From Rhodococcoides fascians A44A (lineage in GTDB: Bacteria; Actinomycetota; Actinomycetes; Mycobacteriales; Mycobacteriaceae): 64,000 nucleotides of DNA. The stretch is from contig NZ_JMEX01000005.1 in NCBI RefSeq assembly GCF_000760735.1, positions 560,213-624,212 on the forward strand, written 5' to 3'. Positions 53,878 through 61,530 of this stretch are shown here, piece after piece. Position 1 is the first letter of the stretch; each line of letters begins with the position of its first letter. The notes under the pieces were generated by a model. That model searched no databases. It was not told the DNA's origin and saw nothing but the letters and a program-made list of their open reading frames with translations. Position numbers and translations under genes: made by a program.

Positions 53878-54797
53878 TTGTTCGCCCTCATCCTCTCTAC
53901 TTCCGCCTCCATTTCGGGAGTCACCGTGAAGTGACCGCCCCATTTGTTCAGCGTGCCCTCGGGGTACTCGGGAACCGGGAGAATCTGACGCAGCACGTTC
54001 GACGGCAGACCACGTCGCTGCCACTCTCGCGGGTAGCCGACGGACACCTCCTCGAACCGCACCCCGTCGTAATAGGTCGTCCGCGGAATGTGCAGATGCC
54101 CGTAGACCGAGCAGATCGCGTTGTAACGGGTGTGCCAGTCCGCGGTCAGCGTCGAGCCGCACCACAAAGCGAACTCCGGATAGAACAGAACGTCGGTCGG
54201 CTGCCGAACCATCGGGAAGTGATTGATCAAAACCGTGGGAACGGAAGTGTCGAGCGCGTCGAGTCGTGCACGAGTGCTGTCGATTCGAGCCCGGCACCAA
54301 GCGTCCCTGGTGGCGTACGGCTGGGGCGAGAGAAGGAATTCGTCCGTTGCGACGACGTTCTTGTCCCGCGCGATCTTCAGTCCGTGCTCCTTGTCGATCG
54401 CACCTCGCGGCAGAAACGAGTAGTCGTAGAGGAGGAACATCGGTACCAACGTCGCCGGTCCCCCTTCGCCCTCCCAGACCGGGTACGGATCCTCCGGTGT
54501 CACGACGCCGATCTCGCGACACAGGTTCACCAGGTACTCGTAGCGTGCAACGCCGTGGATCTGAACCGGATCCTTCGCCGTGGTCCACAACTCGTGATTT
54601 CCCGGCACCCAGATCACCTCGGCGAACCTGCTGCGCAGCAGTTCCAGCGCCCATCTGATGTCGTCCGTCTTCTCGGAGACGTCACCGGCGACGATGAGCC
54701 AATCCTCGGGAGACTCGGGATGAATGTCCTCGGTGACCGGCCGATTACCGCGGTGGCCGACGTGGATGTCGCTGACTGCCCAGAGCTTGGCTGTCAC
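53874..54797 (-). CDS. pptH: Metallophosphoesterase, PptH-like phosphopantetheinyl hydrolase
   Basis: 307 residues of the calcineurin-like phosphoesterase family. Metal-binding motifs are AVSDIHVGHRGN (D-x-H), VAGDVSEKTDDI (GD), VPGNHELW (GNHE), INHFPM and GHLHIPR (GHxH). In M. tuberculosis the corresponding gene (Rv2795c) makes a hydrolase that removes phosphopantetheine from carrier proteins, opposing PptT. The identity here rests on similarity and conserved pairing with pptT. GTG 54797. Confidence 0.88.
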   Translation of the reverse strand: MTAKLWAVSDIHVGHRGNRPVTEDIHPESPEDWLIVAGDVSEKTDDIRWALELLRSRFAEVIWVPGNHELWTTAKDPVQIHGVARYEYLVNLCREIGVVTPEDPYPVWEGEGGPATLVPMFLLYDYSFLPRGAIDKEHGLKIARDKNVVATDEFLLSPQPYATRDAWCRARIDSTRARLDALDTSVPTVLINHFPMVRQPTDVLFYPEFALWCGSTLTADWHTRYNAICSVYGHLHIPRTTYYDGVRFEEVSVGYPREWQRRGLPSNVLRQILPVPEYPEGTLNKWGGHFTVTPEMEAEVERMRANK

Positions 54798-54945
54798 AGG
54801 CCAGAAGTCCTTCCGATCACGGTGTGGTTGCGTCCTCGATGCAGAACCAACGCGTGGTTGACCCCTGCCATTCCTGATTGTCCCCTGCCACTACCGGCGA
54901 CGCGCGCTCGACCCACGGCGTCGGCCGGATGCGAGAATCGGACAC

Positions 54946-55125
54946 ATGGGAAACAAGAGCGCGCTCCGGGCGGGTCTGATTCTGTCGGTCATGGCCGCGT
55001 TCCTCGCCGGAATCGCCTCCGACAACTTCGTGACCGGGTTCGCGATCACCGCGGTCGTCTGCATCGTCGCGTTGCTCGCGGCTCACTTCGCCGCGCAGAG
55101 GGTGATCTCCCGACGAAACCGATGA
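54946..55125 (+). CDS. 59-residue two-span membrane peptide
   Basis: ATG 54946 to TGA 55125. Two hydrophobic helices (ALRAGLILSVMAAFLAGIA and FAITAVVCIVALLAAHFAA) with a basic C-terminus (RVISRRNR). GAGAAT lies 7 nt before the ATG, matching the leaderless layout. It is 42 bp upstream of the HTH-Mop gene and divergent from pptH. Function unknown; likely a real small gene given codon use and its clean membrane topology. Confidence 0.65.
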   Translation: MGNKSALRAGLILSVMAAFLAGIASDNFVTGFAITAVVCIVALLAAHFAAQRVISRRNR

Positions 55126-55154
55126 TCGACGCAGTGGATCCGCATCTGCTGGTC

Positions 55155-55160
55155 TAAAGT
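55155..55160 (+). promoter_or_regulatory. -10 box of a leaderless promoter for the HTH-Mop gene
   Basis: TAAAGT, 7 nt, then ATG 55168. It directly precedes the molybdate cluster. Confidence 0.7.
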
Positions 55161-55167
55161 CTCATTC

Positions 55168-55566
55168 ATGCCGCAATCACGGATTCGGGTACGCGACGCC
55201 GCCGCCCTGCTCGGCGTGAGCGACGACACGGTGCGCCGATGGATCGACAGCGGAGCCCTACCCGCAGGCAAGGACGAGGCGGGCCGCAAGGTCGTCGACG
55301 GCGCCGTGCTCGCCACGTTCGCCCGAGACCACGCGTCGCCGCCGCCGGACCCGACGGGCACCGAGAGTTCGGCGCGGAACCGGTTGGTCGGACTCGTCAC
55401 CAAGGTCACCTCGGACACCGTGATGAGCGAAGTCGAAATGCAGTGCGGACCGTTCACCGTCGTCTCGCTGATGAGCACGGAATCGGTACGCACACTGGGG
55501 CTCGAACCGGGGAAGATCTCCGTCGCCGTCGTGAAAGCAACCACCGTCATCGTCGAAGCGCCCTGA
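55168..55566 (+). CDS. HTH (MerR/BldC-like)-Mop fusion, probable molybdate regulator
   Basis: 132 residues. The N-terminal half is an excisionase/BldC-type helix-turn-helix (RVRDAAALLGVSDDTVRRWIDSGALPA, about 7-33); the C-terminal half is a molybdopterin-binding Mop/TOBE domain (RNRLVGLVTKVTSDTVMSEVEM, ending KATTVIVE, about 67-131). Mop domains bind molybdate. Placed 27 bp before modA, it is likely the sensor or repressor of modABC, analogous to ModE but of different HTH type. ATG 55168 is set by the leaderless box. Confidence 0.88.
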   Translation: MPQSRIRVRDAAALLGVSDDTVRRWIDSGALPAGKDEAGRKVVDGAVLATFARDHASPPPDPTGTESSARNRLVGLVTKVTSDTVMSEVEMQCGPFTVVSLMSTESVRTLGLEPGKISVAVVKATTVIVEAP

Positions 55567-55593
55567 ACAGGCCATTTCCGTGGAGGAAGACCA

Positions 55594-56415
55594 TTGAAGC
55601 GATCACTCGTCACTACTCTCGTCGCAGTCGGATCGTGCGCCGCACTTCTGTCCGCATGCTCGAACGCCGACGATTCGGACGCGCTGATGGACTCGACCGA
55701 GCCCACCAGCGCGTCCGAATCCTCGTCGGGATCCGACGTCACCGGTGACATCACCGTGTTCGCAGCCGCGTCACTGAAGGCCACGTTCACCGAGCTCGGC
55801 GAGACGTTCGAGGCCGAGCACCCCGGCGCCACCGTCGAATTCAATTTCGCCGGATCGTCCGACCTGGTGAACCAAATCGCTCAGGGCGCTCCCGCCGACG
55901 TCTTCGCCTCGGCCGACACCAACAACATGACCAAGGCGGTGGAAGGGAATCTCGTCGACGGGGACCCGGTGGACTTCGCCACGAACACACTCACCATCGT
56001 CACTGCTCCGGGCAACCCCAAGAACGTGACGTCGTTCGCGGACCTCGCGAACCCGGACGTACTGACGGTCGTCTGCGCACCCCAGGTTCCATGCGGAAGT
56101 GCCACCCAGAAGGTCGAGGACGCTACCGGAACCACGATCCCCGCGGTCAGTGAGGAGTCCGCCGTCACCGACGTACTCGGTAAGGTCACCTCGGGCCAGG
56201 CCGACGCGGGCCTGGTCTACGTCACGGACGCCGCGGGCGCCGGCGATCAGGTCACCGCGGTCGAGTTCCCGGAGGCGTCGGGTGCCGTCAACACCTACCC
56301 GATCGTGGTGCTGAAGAACAGCGACAACGCCGCCACCGCAGCCGCATTCGAAGCCCTCGTCACCGGAGAGCAGGGCCGGAAAGTTCTGGCCGAGGCAGGA
56401 TTCGCCGCACCGTGA
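55594..56415 (+). CDS. modA: Molybdate ABC transporter substrate-binding lipoprotein
   Basis: 273 residues. Signal peptide with lipobox LSAC (Cys about residue 22), then a short Ser/Asp linker. The ModA core follows: [46 protein letters not shown] and [12 protein letters not shown] loops that wrap the oxyanion. TTG 55594 follows GGAGGAAG. First gene of modABC; ModB start overlaps its stop. Confidence 0.95.
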   Translation: MKRSLVTTLVAVGSCAALLSACSNADDSDALMDSTEPTSASESSSGSDVTGDITVFAAASLKATFTELGETFEAEHPGATVEFNFAGSSDLVNQIAQGAPADVFASADTNNMTKAVEGNLVDGDPVDFATNTLTIVTAPGNPKNVTSFADLANPDVLTVVCAPQVPCGSATQKVEDATGTTIPAVSEESAVTDVLGKVTSGQADAGLVYVTDAAGAGDQVTAVEFPEASGAVNTYPIVVLKNSDNAATAAAFEALVTGEQGRKVLAEAGFAAP

Positions 56416-57221
56416 TCTTCACGCGCCGCGGGAACGACGTCCGACTCGGCCTACCGGGCTGGATCTTCGTCCCCGCGGCAGTCGGCGCAGTGTTCGTGGT
56501 CCTTCCACTCGTCGCGATTCTCCTTCGAATCGAGTGGACCGACTTCGTTCCGCTCGTCACGTCGGAGTCGTCGCGGACGGCCCTGCTGCTCAGCATGAAG
56601 ACCGCCGCGATCAGCACGCTGCTGTGCGTCGTGTTCGGAGTTCCGATGGCGCTCGTCCTCGCACGGACGGAATTCACCGGTCTGTCCGTCCTTCGTGCGC
56701 TGGTCTTGCTCCCCCTCGTGTTGCCTCCCGTCGTCGGCGGGATCGCCCTGCTCTACACGTTCGGTCGTCTCGGATTGATCGGTGAACATCTCGAAGCATG
56801 GGGTATCTCGATTGCCTTCTCGACGACGGCAGTGGTCCTGGCGCAGACGTTCGTGTCTCTGCCTTTCCTCGTGGTGAGCCTCGAAGGCGCACTGCGGACT
56901 TCGGGCCGCGACTACGAAACAGTGGCCGCCACTCTCGGTGCCAAGCCCACCACGGTGCTGCGCCGGGTCACCGTTCCGTTGGTGTTGCCCGGCCTCGTGT
57001 CCGGCGCGGTTCTCGCATTCGCCCGTGCCCTCGGTGAATTCGGTGCCACGCTGACGTTCGCGGGATCGCTGGAAGGAAGAACGAGGACTCTGCCACTGGA
57101 GATCTACCTCCAGCGTGAAACCGATGCCGACGCTGCCGTCGCACTGTCCCTGCTGCTGATCGTGGTCGCCGCCGTCATCGTCGTCGCAGCACGCGGTCGC
57201 CGGGTCGCCGGCGCATTGTGA
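56412..57221 (+). CDS. modB: Molybdate ABC transporter permease
   Basis: 269 residues, about 6 transmembrane helices. [20 protein letters not shown] helix and the coupling loop [27 protein letters not shown] (EAA motif) are typical, as is [15 protein letters not shown] near the C-terminus. GTG 56412 overlaps the modA stop by 4 bp; modC starts 13 bp after its stop. Confidence 0.95.
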   Translation: MIFTRRGNDVRLGLPGWIFVPAAVGAVFVVLPLVAILLRIEWTDFVPLVTSESSRTALLLSMKTAAISTLLCVVFGVPMALVLARTEFTGLSVLRALVLLPLVLPPVVGGIALLYTFGRLGLIGEHLEAWGISIAFSTTAVVLAQTFVSLPFLVVSLEGALRTSGRDYETVAATLGAKPTTVLRRVTVPLVLPGLVSGAVLAFARALGEFGATLTFAGSLEGRTRTLPLEIYLQRETDADAAVALSLLLIVVAAVIVVAARGRRVAGAL

Positions 57222-57234
57222 GGGGGCCTGTGCT

Positions 57235-58308
57235 GTGAGTTCGATACACCTGAGCGCCGACGTCGCCGCCCGCGGCGTGGACATACAGTTCGACGCCGAC
57301 GACGGCGAGACGGTCGCTGTCCTCGGGCCGAACGGAGCAGGCAAGTCCACCTTGCTCTCGCTGATAGCAGGCCTGCTCAGACCGGATACAGGACGTGTCG
57401 TGCTGGGGCCGGACGTCGTGACCGACACCAGCACTGGGACATTCGTCCCCGCTCATGCACGTGGCGTGGCGAGCCTTACGCAGAAGCCACTGCTGTTTCC
57501 GCATCTGTCGGTCGAGGCCAACGTCGCGTTCGCGCCGCGCAGCCGAGGAGCCGGGCGACGTCAGGCGCATACGACGGCCCGTACGTGGCTCGGCGCGGTC
57601 GACGCGTTGGAGCTCGCCGACCGCCGACCGAGAGGGCTCTCGGGCGGACAAGCCCAGCGAGTAGCCATCGCACGAGCGCTCGCGGCCGACCCGCGGGTTC
57701 TTCTTCTCGACGAGCCGATGGCCGCCCTCGACATCGACACTGCGCCTGCGGTGCGCCGCTTGCTCCGCACCGTCCTGCGCGAGCAGAGACGCACCGCCGT
57801 CGTGGTGACCCACGACCTGCTCGACGCACTGGCACTCGCGGACACCGTCGTCGTCGTCGAGAAGGGAAGGATCGTCGAGCGGGGCCCGACGACCGAGGTA
57901 CTCACCGCGCCTCGCAGCGCATTCGCCGCCAGGATAGCCGGGGTGAACCTGGTCGCCGGGACCGCGGACAGCGCAGGCTCGCTGACGACCGCCTGGGGTT
58001 CGACGGTCCACGGTCACGGGGAGTCCGTGGCCGGCGGTGCCGTCGCCGTGTTCGCGCCGTCGTCGGTCGCCGCCCACATCGAAGCCCCACATGCAAGTCC
58101 GCGCAACGTCTTTCCGGTGACGATCGCCGAGATGGACGTCCACGGCGCCACCGTTCGACTACGTGCGGCCAAGCATTCGGACGGCAGCCCCGGCATCGCC
58201 GCGGATGTGACGCCTGCTGCCGTCGCGGAATTGCACCTCGAACCTGGGATGGACGTGTTCTTCGTCGTCAAGAGCCAGGAAGTGACGATTCATCCGGCCT
58301 CACGCTGA
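57235..58308 (+). CDS. modC: Molybdate ABC transporter ATP-binding protein
   Basis: 357 residues: ATPase domain with Walker A GPNGAGKST, Q-loop SLTQKPLLFPHL, signature LSGGQAQR, Walker B VLLLDEPMAA and switch VVTHD, followed by a C-terminal TOBE/Mop regulatory domain (from about 290: NVFPVTIAEMDVHGATVRLR ... DVFFVVKSQEVTIH). Its 3' end overlaps the convergent MATE gene by 19 bp. GTG 57235. Confidence 0.95.
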   Translation: MSSIHLSADVAARGVDIQFDADDGETVAVLGPNGAGKSTLLSLIAGLLRPDTGRVVLGPDVVTDTSTGTFVPAHARGVASLTQKPLLFPHLSVEANVAFAPRSRGAGRRQAHTTARTWLGAVDALELADRRPRGLSGGQAQRVAIARALAADPRVLLLDEPMAALDIDTAPAVRRLLRTVLREQRRTAVVVTHDLLDALALADTVVVVEKGRIVERGPTTEVLTAPRSAFAARIAGVNLVAGTADSAGSLTTAWGSTVHGHGESVAGGAVAVFAPSSVAAHIEAPHASPRNVFPVTIAEMDVHGATVRLRAAKHSDGSPGIAADVTPAAVAELHLEPGMDVFFVVKSQEVTIHPASR

Positions 58309-59639
58309 ATGTCGGCGCCGACCAGTGCCCACTTGCCGGACAGTGTCCTCACCACGACCGCGATCATGCGCAGGGTGACGAACACGCCGAGCCCGAACCA
58401 GATTCCGCGCAGTCCCCAGTCGAAGGCCAGGGCCATCCAGATCGCGGGTAGGAATCCGATCAGAGCGCACGCCAGTGTGGCCGTGCGGAGGAATGCTGCG
58501 TCGCCTGCGCCGAGGAGCACCCCGTCGAGGGCGAACACCACACCGGCGATCGGAACGATGACGACGAAGATCCACCAGATCGAGTGCATCTCGGCCACGA
58601 CGCTGCCGTCGGTGGTGAACAGAGCCGGTATCACCGGACGGCCTACCGCGAACACGCCCGCGAGGACCGCGGCGAAGATCGTGGACCACACCGTCAGTCG
58701 CCATCCGAGGCGGGTGGCACCGCGCACATCCCCTCTACCCAGCGCCGCGCCCACCAAGGTCTGCGCGGCTATGGCAAGAGAGTCGAGCGTGAGGGACACC
58801 AGGTTCCACATGTGCAGGACCACCTGATTGGCGGCGACCGACGCGGCACCGAATCTCGACGCCACGGCCGCGGCCGACAGGAAGCACGCTTGGAATGCCA
58901 GGCTGCGGAGGACGAGGTCGCGACCCAGTACCAACTGTGCGCGCATGATCGACCACGACGGTCGCAGCGGCACGCCGGAACGCACCACCGCGGCCACGAA
59001 GAACGCGCCCGATACAGCCTGGCCAACGACGTTTGCCACTGCGGATCCGACGAGGCCGAGATCGGGGAACCCCGCGAGTCCGTGCACCAGCAGTGGGCAC
59101 AACACAGCGGACAGACCGAGCCCGACCAGGACGAATCGAAGAGGCCTCACCGTGTTCTGGACACCACGCATCCACCCGTTCCCGGCAAGTGACACGAGAA
59201 TGAACGGCACGCCGAGCACCGCGACGCGGAACCACTGCACTGCCTGGGCCGTGATGTCGCCGCCGCCGCCGATGACGGTGAGGATCGGTACGCACAGCAT
59301 CTGCATGACGCCCACGATGACTGTTCCGAGTATCAGTGCGAGCCAGGTCGCCTGCGCGCCCTCGCCCACGGCGTCACGTTCACGACCCGCTCCGTGCATG
59401 CGGGCAGCGCGGGCAGTCGTGCCGTAGGACAGGAACGTCAATTGGGTACTGACCTGGGCCAGTACCAGGCCGCCGACCGCCAGCCCGGCAAGGGCCGCTG
59501 CTCCGAGCCTACCTACGACAGCCGCATCGAACAGCAGGTACAACGGTTCCGCAGCGAGAACACCGAGCGCGGGAAGCGCAAGCCCGAGTATCCGACGAGG
59601 TGACGCATCCTGGGAGGCGTCGACGTCAACCGAGGGCAT
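58290..59639 (-). CDS. dinF: MATE-family efflux transporter (DinF-like)
   Basis: 449 residues with 12 hydrophobic helices in two halves. Typical segments are LALPALGVLAAEPLYLLFDAAVVGRLG (first helix with the MATE pattern) and GWMRGVQNTVRPLRFVLVGLGLSA; the DGVLLGAGDAAFLR loop mirrors it in the second half. It probably exports cations or drugs with Na+ or H+. It is next to nrnA as in M. tuberculosis (Rv2836c-Rv2837c) and overlaps that gene's end by 14 bp. Confidence 0.92.
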   Translation of the reverse strand: MPSVDVDASQDASPRRILGLALPALGVLAAEPLYLLFDAAVVGRLGAAALAGLAVGGLVLAQVSTQLTFLSYGTTARAARMHGAGRERDAVGEGAQATWLALILGTVIVGVMQMLCVPILTVIGGGGDITAQAVQWFRVAVLGVPFILVSLAGNGWMRGVQNTVRPLRFVLVGLGLSAVLCPLLVHGLAGFPDLGLVGSAVANVVGQAVSGAFFVAAVVRSGVPLRPSWSIMRAQLVLGRDLVLRSLAFQACFLSAAAVASRFGAASVAANQVVLHMWNLVSLTLDSLAIAAQTLVGAALGRGDVRGATRLGWRLTVWSTIFAAVLAGVFAVGRPVIPALFTTDGSVVAEMHSIWWIFVVIVPIAGVVFALDGVLLGAGDAAFLRTATLACALIGFLPAIWMALAFDWGLRGIWFGLGVFVTLRMIAVVVRTLSGKWALVGADIQREAG

Positions 59640-60612
59640 CTGTCAGAGTCTCGATCACGTCCGATTTCGAGCCGAAAGCAGTGAAGCCGGCAGCGTTGCG
59701 ATGGCCGCCGCCGCCCAGAGTTGCTGCCACCGCGGACACGTCGACCGATGCCTTCGACCGAAGCGACACCGTCCATTCGTCGCCCGCCTGCTGCTTCAGT
59801 ACCGCCGCTACTTCTGCCTCCGTAGTGGTTCGGACGATGTCGATGACACTTTCGATCTCCTCGGACCGAAGCCCTTCGGAGTTCTCACGAAGGATCGCCG
59901 CGTACACCAGGCCACGACCGCCGACTGCGTCGGGCACCAGCGTTGCCGAACCGAGGACGGAACCGAGCATGGGCAGCCAACCGAAGGGATGACTGTCGAG
60001 AAGTTTGCGTGCGATGGCACCACCGTCGATACCCGTCGCGAGCAAGCGCTCGGCCAGCAGATGCGAGCCGGGACGGACCCACCGGAACGAGCCTGTGTCG
60101 GTCACCAGGCCCGCGAACAGGCAGTGCGCCAACTCGGCATCGATGTCGACGTTCCAAAGATCGAGAAGGCGGGTGATGACGGCTGTCGTGGACTCGGCGT
60201 CGGCATCGACCACGTTCAGCGATCCGAATCGAGTGTTGGAACGGTGATGGTCGATCACCAGGGACGCGCGCGCCGAGTCGATCCGACTCGCCAAGCTACC
60301 GAGACGCTCGCGGCTGCCCGCGTCGACCGTCACCACCAAGTCCACCTGAGACCGGACTTGGTCCGACGGGACGAGCAGCTCGCACCCAGGCAGCTCGTTC
60401 ATGGACTCGGGAAGCGTGTCGGGGACGGCGAACGACACCTGTACCGGGACGCCTCGGCGATGCAGGACCAGAGCAAGGGCCAAGCCGCTCCCGATCGTGT
60501 CGGCATCCGGGTGCACGTGGCAGAGCACGGTCACGCTCTGCGCGGTGTCCAGCAAGGACACAGCCGAGGTGAGCTCGGTCTCCACCGACTCGATGCCGGG
60601 TGTCGTCGTCAC
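59626..60612 (-). CDS. nrnA: DHH/DHHA1 phosphoesterase NrnA (CnpB type)
   Basis: 328 residues. DHH motifs are present: HVHPDADTIGSGLAL, VVTVDAGSRER, VIDHHRSNTRFGSLN (DHH), and LFAGLVTDTGSFRW; the C-terminal DHHA1 domain ends with GGGGHRNAAGF. The family degrades short RNAs and phosphoadenosine phosphate; the M. tuberculosis homologue (Rv2837c) also hydrolyses c-di-AMP. GTG 60612 is 5 bp after rbfA. Confidence 0.94.
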   Translation of the reverse strand: MTTTPGIESVETELTSAVSLLDTAQSVTVLCHVHPDADTIGSGLALALVLHRRGVPVQVSFAVPDTLPESMNELPGCELLVPSDQVRSQVDLVVTVDAGSRERLGSLASRIDSARASLVIDHHRSNTRFGSLNVVDADAESTTAVITRLLDLWNVDIDAELAHCLFAGLVTDTGSFRWVRPGSHLLAERLLATGIDGGAIARKLLDSHPFGWLPMLGSVLGSATLVPDAVGGRGLVYAAILRENSEGLRSEEIESVIDIVRTTTEAEVAAVLKQQAGDEWTVSLRSKASVDVSAVAATLGGGGHRNAAGFTAFGSKSDVIETLTDALG

Positions 60613-60617
60613 GTCGA

Positions 60618-61082
60618 TCAGTCCAGGTCGGCGTTCGGGTCCGACGATGCTTCGCGCGGAGCCTTGTACGGATCCGGGTCACCGGCCGGCTTGGCGGAGG
60701 CCGCGACCCTGGCGACTTCGCTGTCCGCTTCGCGCGCGCGGGCGAGCAGTTCCTCCATGTGCCGCGCCGTGTCCGGAACGGTGTCCGTCACGAACGTCAA
60801 CGTGGGGGTGAACCGCACTCCTGTACCTGCGCCGACCTTCGACCGGAGAACGCCCTTCGCCTTCTCCAGACCGGCGGCTGCACCCTCGAGATCAGGTGCG
60901 GTGTCCAGGTCCTCACCCATGACGGTGTAATAGATCGTCGCATCGTGCAGGTCAGCCGTGACCTTGCAGTCGGTGATGGTCACGAACGCCAACCGCGGGT
61001 CCTTGACCTCGTGGTCGATGGCCGTCGCAACGATGGCGGCAATTCGCTTGGAGAGCCGCCGAGCTCTCGCCTGATCCACCAT
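60618..61082 (-). CDS. rbfA: 30S ribosome-binding factor A
   Basis: 154 residues. It assists late 16S rRNA maturation in the small subunit. The core has [33 protein letters not shown] in two parts, [12 protein letters not shown] and [16 protein letters not shown]. The tail is acidic and disordered. ATG 61082 gives an N-terminus aligning exactly with M. tuberculosis RbfA; the longer open frame to 61193 overlaps DUF503. Confidence 0.96.
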   Translation of the reverse strand: MVDQARARRLSKRIAAIVATAIDHEVKDPRLAFVTITDCKVTADLHDATIYYTVMGEDLDTAPDLEGAAAGLEKAKGVLRSKVGAGTGVRFTPTLTFVTDTVPDTARHMEELLARAREADSEVARVAASAKPAGDPDPYKAPREASSDPNADLD

Positions 61083-61114
61083 GAACTCCACGCTCCTCAC
61101 ACACGGTGCCCGAG

Positions 61115-61405
61115 TCAGTCCTCGGGACCGAAAATTCTTCTTCTTACAGCCAACAATTCCAGATCGTGACGTTCGGCGACGTGCCGCTCGCATTCGTCCA
61201 GCTTGTCGTGCAGACCGTCGACATCCGATCCGACCGCGGCTATACCGAACAGCGAGCGCCGAAATCGGTCACGTTCACCCGTCTCCGCCGCGGACACACC
61301 GAACCGCTGCAGTTCCGACAGGACCGGTTCCACGGTCGACCGCTTGTCGGCGAGCGAACGTATGTCCCCCAGCAGTACGTCCAGCTCCAGAGCACCCAGG
61401 TACAC
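61115..61405 (-). CDS. DUF503 family protein (YlxP-like)
   Basis: 96 residues. The DUF503 pattern is plain: [33 protein letters not shown] and [26 protein letters not shown] small alpha/beta protein widely found between infB and rbfA; in Bacillus the homologue YlxP sits in the same nusA-infB operon. Function unknown, probably linked to translation or ribosome maturation. Confidence 0.9.
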   Translation of the reverse strand: MYLGALELDVLLGDIRSLADKRSTVEPVLSELQRFGVSAAETGERDRFRRSLFGIAAVGSDVDGLHDKLDECERHVAERHDLELLAVRRRIFGPED

Positions 61406-61440
61406 GAGGCCTTCCTTCGATCGGTTCGCGTGAGACGCTC

Positions 61441-61471
61441 CGGCGGCGGTACGTGTGCCGTACCGCCGCCG
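61441..61471 (-). terminator. 13-bp GC-rich stem-loop between infB and DUF503
   Basis: CGGCGGCGGTACG (61441-61453) and CGTACCGCCGCCG (61459-61471) pair perfectly with a 5-nt loop, 59 bp after the infB stop. No T-run follows on the minus strand, so it may attenuate or process rather than end transcription fully. Confidence 0.55.
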
Positions 61472-61530
61472 AAGCAGAACTCAATGCAGTGCCACTCCCC
61501 TACTCACCACTGCCACCAGTGACCACGTCA

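Noticed and set aside
55567..55593. Molybdenum-cofactor riboswitch upstream of modA
   Set aside because: The gap between the regulator and modA is only 27 bp and shows just a ribosome-binding site.
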